In this document: positions 6,319 to 9,539 of the stretch, in pieces | Layout: each line of letters begins with the position of its first letter | How positions within the stretch are numbered: position 1 is the first letter of the stretch | Source: CANHBY01 sp046342195 | GTDB lineage: Bacteria; Pseudomonadota; Gammaproteobacteria; Burkholderiales; Burkholderiaceae_C | Direction: 5' to 3' | NCBI GenBank assembly: GCA_046342195.1 | Contig: JBKDQE010000032.1 | Span: forward strand, 1 to 9,539 | DNA: 9,539 bases | The notes under the pieces: generated by a model | Seen by the model: the letters and a program-made list of their open reading frames with translations, nothing else | Database searches by the model: none | What the model was told of the DNA's origin: nothing | Position numbers and translations under genes: made by a program

Positions 6319-8025
6319 TCAGCGAATATAAACATAGGTTCCTGGAGCAGCACATAAAGGAAGCAAACCCGATTGCGGCGCCCCCATCACCGGGGGAGCT
6401 CGCAAGCCTGATGAGTGCTGAGTCAACCACTCAAACCATTCACCCCACCAAGAGCCAGTCCGAAATTCGGAATGCTCCAACCATTCTTCAGGGGTCAAAA
6501 TGCGATCCCCTCCACGCCAAGTTGACACCCGGTAACTTGACTTCGACGACCCCGGTGGGTTCACAATACCCACATTATGACCACCCGCCGTCAAAACAAA
6601 GGTCTGCGGGGCGTGAGTTAACTGGTGCAAACGAAACACCGACCGCCAAGGAGCCACATGATCTTGCACGGCCCCCACATTAAAAATCGGCACCTTGATG
6701 TCTTCGAGGTTCACAGGAATGCCATTTAACTTGAATTCGCCATGAGATAAGGCGTTATGAAGAAAAAAACTTCGTAAATACTCTGAATGCATACGCAGCG
6801 GCAGACGTGTCCCATCGGCATTCCATGCCATCAGGTCAGTCATGGGGCGTCGCTCGCCCAACAAATAATTGAGCACCCGATAAGACCACACAAGATCCTT
6901 TGAACGAAGCATTTGGAATGCCCCTTTCATTTGACGCTCATCAAGGTAGCCATTTCGCCACATTTGGTTTTCAAGAAACCGAACCTGTCCCTCGTCAATA
7001 AATAACGACAACTCCCCTGGGTCGGTAAAATCGGTTTGTGCCGCGAGCAAAGAGATGCTTCGAATCCATGAGGATTGTTCTCGCCCCAGGGCCGATGCAC
7101 TCATCGCTAATAAAGTGCCCCCAATACAGTATCCCACGGCATGCGTTTCGGTATTTGGCATGATCTGGGCAATCACATCAAGTGCGCTACGAATTCCCAA
7201 ACGATCATAATCTTGCCAGCCCAAATCGCGATCACTTGATTCTGGATTTTTCCATGAAATGGCAAACACGGTGAACCCCTGCTCCACCAGTGCTTGAACC
7301 ACTGAATTTTTTGGAGATAAATCAAGAACGTAATACTTCATAATCCAGGCAGGTATCACCAATACCGGGTTCACCTTGGTCGTGGAGGTCTGTGGCGCAT
7401 ACTGAATCAGTTCAATCAATCGATTTCGGAAGACCACAGCCCCTGGCGTCACTCCAATATTGCGACCCACTTGGTACTGATCAGCCCCCACAGGCGGCAA
7501 AGCCATTGCATCGACCCATGCATCCTCCAAGGCATGAAGCAGCCCACGCCGAAGGTTCAAACCAAATTCTCGAATGGTGCGATTCAACACCACCGGGTTA
7601 CTCCAAGGGAAATTAGAAGGCGAGACGACATCAAGCCACTGCCGAGCACCAAAGCTCACCATATCTTCATGATGTTTACTCACCCCAGGGACACCAATCG
7701 TGGCGCAATGCCACCAACCTTGCGTCAGCAAAAAGCTCTTGACCCACCATACAAAAGGTGGAGCTCTCCACTGCTCGTCAATAAATCGCTTATCCTGAGA
7801 CAAGGGCTCAAGACCCGGGCACTCAGCGATCTCTGGCTGATCGGGTGTCAATAAATTGAACCCCGCCTCCCAAGCTCGTTGTACCAATTCCAACTGTTTG
7901 GCAGGAGAAGCCAAGAGATGCGTCCACCAATCTCCAAAAGCCTGTCCGAGCGTGATCGGTGACTGGCCCCAAGTCCATCGCCCTACGCAAGACATGAGCC
8001 AATGATCAAAATCCTGATACTGCAT
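6319..8025 (-). CDS. phaC: Class I-like poly(3-hydroxyalkanoate) synthase PhaC
   Basis: 568 residues from ATG 8025. The enzyme polymerises (R)-3-hydroxyacyl-CoA into polyhydroxyalkanoate on the granule surface. The N-terminal domain includes SPSNFPWSNP and VGRNIGVTPGAVVF; the alpha/beta-hydrolase core includes KYYVLDLSP and the lipase-box-like GYCIGGT with nucleophile Cys300. The triad is completed by Asp455 (VQDHVAPW) and His483 (GGHNVGIVNPP). KDLVWSY contains the Trp conserved in synthases, and the end, PGTYVYIR, resembles the Cupriavidus necator PhaC C-terminus. The DLMAWNADGTRLP and RMHSEYLR stretches remind me of PhaC2-type paralogues in Burkholderiales, from memory only. The frame is open to TTG 8139 (606 residues), but ATG 8025 has AGGG 5 bases upstream and begins where family similarity seems to start. 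It converges on the phasin-like gene; phaA, phaB and phaR are absent. Confidence 0.92.
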   Translation of the reverse strand: MQYQDFDHWLMSCVGRWTWGQSPITLGQAFGDWWTHLLASPAKQLELVQRAWEAGFNLLTPDQPEIAECPGLEPLSQDKRFIDEQWRAPPFVWWVKSFLLTQGWWHCATIGVPGVSKHHEDMVSFGARQWLDVVSPSNFPWSNPVVLNRTIREFGLNLRRGLLHALEDAWVDAMALPPVGADQYQVGRNIGVTPGAVVFRNRLIELIQYAPQTSTTKVNPVLVIPAWIMKYYVLDLSPKNSVVQALVEQGFTVFAISWKNPESSDRDLGWQDYDRLGIRSALDVIAQIMPNTETHAVGYCIGGTLLAMSASALGREQSSWIRSISLLAAQTDFTDPGELSLFIDEGQVRFLENQMWRNGYLDERQMKGAFQMLRSKDLVWSYRVLNYLLGERRPMTDLMAWNADGTRLPLRMHSEYLRSFFLHNALSHGEFKLNGIPVNLEDIKVPIFNVGAVQDHVAPWRSVFRLHQLTHAPQTFVLTAGGHNVGIVNPPGSSKSSYRVSTWRGGDRILTPEEWLEHSEFRTGSWWGEWFEWLTQHSSGLRAPPVMGAPQSGLLPLCAAPGTYVYIR

Positions 8026-8030
8026 ATAGG

Positions 8031-8034
8031 CCCT
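8031..8034 (-). promoter_or_regulatory. Ribosome binding site favouring phaC start at 8025
   Basis: On the minus strand AGGG lies 5 bases before ATG 8025. The alternative TTG 8139 has only a T-rich stretch before it and no purine-rich site. Confidence 0.4.
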
Positions 8035-8416
8035 AGACTGCCCAAGACTTTGCCCCAACCAAGGGCTACCCCCGCGCTCACGAGTTCCCGCAGCTGTTTG
8101 CAATTCAGCTGTGGCGGGCCACACTGTTCCTGCTTTCAAGCCAAAAAAGCCGTTGAAACGAGCCCGAATACTGCCCGATGAAATGGTCTATGATGGGAAA
8201 AGCTAGCAAGGAGAGACAAAACAGCCATGCCTGTAAAGGCCAGCCATGCTGCCATCTCACACGAAAATGCCGCGCCATCGAATGCGCTGTAACAGCACTC
8301 CAAAGGAGTACCTGATGGTGAATATTCATCTGAGTGTGCATACAAGATCACTTGGGAAATCAAGTTGTCTACTGTCGTTTTAAAGTTCAATAAATCAACT
8401 GATCTCAGGCCACAAG

Positions 8417-8437
8417 CATAGTGGCTACGTCACTATG
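8417..8437. repeat. Perfect 7-bp inverted repeat
   Basis: CATAGTG (8417-8423) and CACTATG (8431-8437) are perfect inverted copies around the 7-base spacer GCTACGT, 31 bp before the insertion-sequence end. It could be an operator for a dimeric regulator or a small RNA hairpin. No T tract follows, so a terminator is unlikely. Confidence 0.55.
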
Positions 8438-8467
8438 ACCATTTGCGAAAACTCAGTACAGCGATTT

Positions 8468-8480
8468 TGACCTGCCCCCC
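8468..8480 (+). repeat. Probable left terminal inverted repeat of the insertion sequence
   Basis: TGACCTGCCCCCC starts with TG, as IS3-family ends do, and lies 68 bp before the orfA ATG 8536. The matching right repeat is not in the window, so the exact end is inferred. Confidence 0.6.
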
Positions 8481-8535
8481 ACCAGCCGTACCAGCATAAA
8501 GTTCGTGAAGTCCGTCAACCAGGAGAATGACGGAC

Positions 8536-8802
8536 ATGAAGAAGAGCAGATTTACCGAAGAGCAGATCATTGGGTGTCTGAGGCAGGCCGAGGCCGGCAT
8601 CCCGATCAAGGAGGTCTGCCGCAATGGCGGGTTCAGTGACGTGACCTTCTACAAGTGGCGCTCTAAGTTCGGCGGCATGGAGGCTTCAGAGGCCCAGCGG
8701 CTGCGGGAACTAGAGGCTGAGAACGCCAAGCTCAAGAGGCTGCTGGCCGAGGCCCATCTGGACATGCACGCGCTCAAGAGCGTTCTCGGGGTAAAGCGCT
8801 AG
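8536..8802 (+). CDS. IS3-family transposase OrfA
   Basis: 88 residues from ATG 8536, starting MKKSRFTEEQI, the usual N-terminus in this group. A helix-turn-helix region (about residues 5-45, including EVCRNGG and TFYKWRSKFGG) should bind the terminal repeats. A leucine-zipper-like heptad stretch follows (about 55-80, LRELEAENAKLKRLL), used for oligomerisation with OrfAB. AGGAG at 8521-8525 is 10 bases before ATG 8536 but only 1 base before in-frame ATG 8527, so 8536 is preferred. The stop TAG at 8800-8802 lies inside the orfB frame, so the transposase itself is probably an OrfAB fusion made by frameshifting. The gene appears intact. Confidence 0.9.
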   Translation: MKKSRFTEEQIIGCLRQAEAGIPIKEVCRNGGFSDVTFYKWRSKFGGMEASEAQRLRELEAENAKLKRLLAEAHLDMHALKSVLGVKR

Positions 8803-9539
8803 CCCCACAGATCAAGCGCGAGGCCATCAGGCGGATGGTGGAGGAACACCAGTTGCCTGAGCGTCGAGCGTGCCGTCTTGTGGGGCTATCCAGGGATTGC
8901 TATCGTCATCCGCCCATCGTCAATGCAGCCACCCAGGCCCTGAGTGTGCGGATCGTGGAGATCGCGCATGAGCGACGCCGATTTGGCTACCGGCGCATCC
9001 ATGACCTGCTGCGTCCGCAGTTCGGGGGCATCAATCACAAGCGGGTATATCGGCTTTACCGCGAAGCCAATCTCATGGTGCGACGTCGCAGGAAAGCCAA
9101 GCGGCCCAGCAGCGAGCGCGTGCCGCTGCAAGTAGCCAATTCAGTCAATGAGGTGTGGAGCATGGATTTCGTCTCGGACAGCCTGGCCAATGGCCGGCGC
9201 CTGAAGTACCTGACGGTGGCCGATGATTTCAGCCATGAAAGTGTGCAGATCGCCGTCGACTATGGCATGTCAGGGCAATACGTCACCAGATTGCTCGACA
9301 GTGCGGCGCGCTTTCGTGGCTATCCCCTGGCGGTGCGCACTGACAACGGGCCGGAGTTCACCAGCCGGGCGTTCATGGCACGGGCACAGTCTCACGGCGT
9401 TCGTCACATCCTGATTCAACCAGGGCGCCCCATGCAAAACGGCTATATCGAGAGCTTTAACGGCAAGTTCCGTGACGAGCACCTCAATGAGCACTGGTTT
9501 GAGTCTCTGGACGAAGCACGAAGGGCTGCCGCGGTTTGG
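8790..9539 (+). CDS. IS3-family transposase OrfB, DDE integrase domain (3' end outside window)
   Basis: The frame is -1 relative to orfA, open from 8721 and still open at the window edge. OrfB-like sequence begins at about 8790 (KALAPQIKRE, then ERRACRLVGLSR), an HTH_21-type region with RRFGYRRI. The rve integrase core carries the full catalytic triad: Asp in WSMDF (codon 9165), Asp in TDNGPEF (codon 9342) and Glu in GYIESFNGK (codon 9450). The second Asp and the Glu are 35 residues apart, the classic DD(35)E spacing. By comparison with family length, only some tens of C-terminal residues are missing. The first ATG in this frame is 8835, without a good ribosome site, so expression by -1 frameshifting from orfA is more likely. 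No frameshift or stop is seen in the visible part, so the element may be active. Confidence 0.9.

Larger units (their letters stand above)
8026..8467. other. Intergenic stretch between phaC and the insertion sequence, no convincing gene
   Basis: About 440 bp without a recognisable protein or RNA gene. It should hold the phaC promoter on the minus strand, but no good -35/-10 pair could be picked out. It contains two CAGCTG palindromes 15 bp apart (8091-8096, 8106-8111), a 9-bp direct repeat CAGCCATGC (8222-8230, 8241-8249), two very short plus-strand frames with Shine-Dalgarno-like sequences (ATG 8227, 21 codons; ATG 8315, 22 codons with AAAGGAG 6 bases upstream), and the inverted repeat at 8417-8437. 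Overlapping minus-strand frames of about 80 residues here resemble no family I know. It may be ordinary regulatory DNA or the eroded remains of a gene cut by the insertion sequence. Confidence 0.5.
8468..9539 (+). mobile_element. IS3-family insertion sequence, IS407-group-like, right end outside window
   Basis: The element has the two-gene layout of IS3-family sequences: orfA (helix-turn-helix plus leucine zipper) and orfB (DDE integrase) in the -1 frame. The left end is placed at TGACCTGCCCCCC (8468-8480) from its resemblance to IS407-group terminal repeats, as I remember them. The left non-coding end is about 60-70 bp. The right inverted repeat and any target duplication lie outside, so insertion age and exact boundary cannot be judged. 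Codon use in the element (many GCC, CGC and CTG codons) looks more GC-rich than the AT-richer DNA just before it. Confidence 0.85.

Noticed and set aside
6108..6683. 191-codon plus-strand frame over the phasin-like and phaC 3' ends
   Set aside because: It runs across two convergent genes, is Pro/Ser/His-rich and has no family features, so it is a shadow frame.
8136..8390. 84-codon minus-strand frame upstream of phaC
   Set aside because: It starts with a TTG codon, has no ribosome site and no familiar motif, and overlaps another equally weak frame (8105-8341).
1..9539. CRISPR array, tRNA, rRNA, prophage or toxin-antitoxin module
   Set aside because: No regularly spaced repeats, no tRNA-like or rRNA-like sequence, and no phage or toxin-antitoxin proteins were recognised on either strand.

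Overview
The window looks like a stretch of betaproteobacterial (Burkholderiales-type) chromosome of moderate GC content. The lineage is inferred from the gene set: a type IV pilin followed by a TfpX/TfpZ accessory protein and a PglL-type O-oligosaccharyltransferase, a BepA-like M48 protease, arginase, and a class I polyhydroxyalkanoate (PHA) synthase with a phasin-like partner. The species cannot be named from the sequence alone.

Layout. Bases 1-39 appear to be the last codons of a type IV pilin gene ending in Glu-Cys-Arg-stop. Two hairpins follow, the second a clear rho-independent terminator. A plus-strand block then runs from 289 to 5492: TfpX/TfpZ-like accessory protein, PglL-like glycosyltransferase (17-bp overlap with the gene before it), periplasmic M48 metalloprotease with a helical C-terminal half (11 bp downstream of pglL from the chosen start), and arginase (20 bp further on). 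A phasin-like gene (5660-6274, +) converges on the PHA synthase gene phaC (6319-8025, -, possibly extended to 8139). About 440 bp without a convincing gene separates phaC from the left end of an IS3-family element (IS407-like), which starts near 8468 and runs off the right edge. Its orfA is complete and its orfB lacks only the 3' end.

How the genes fit together. The pilin tail, TfpX/Z and PglL form a recognisable pilin-biogenesis and pilin-glycosylation cassette: PglL would move a lipid-linked glycan onto pilin in the periplasm. The M48 protein is a BepA-type outer-membrane quality-control protease, and its link to the pilus genes is positional only. Arginase makes ornithine and urea and has no obvious partner here. 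The phasin-like protein and PhaC belong to PHA granule formation. No phaA, phaB or phaR is visible.

I found no convincing new system. The points most worth a second look are the pilin glycosylation cassette, the lone PHA pair beside an insertion sequence, and the short intergenic region with a perfect inverted repeat next to that insertion sequence.
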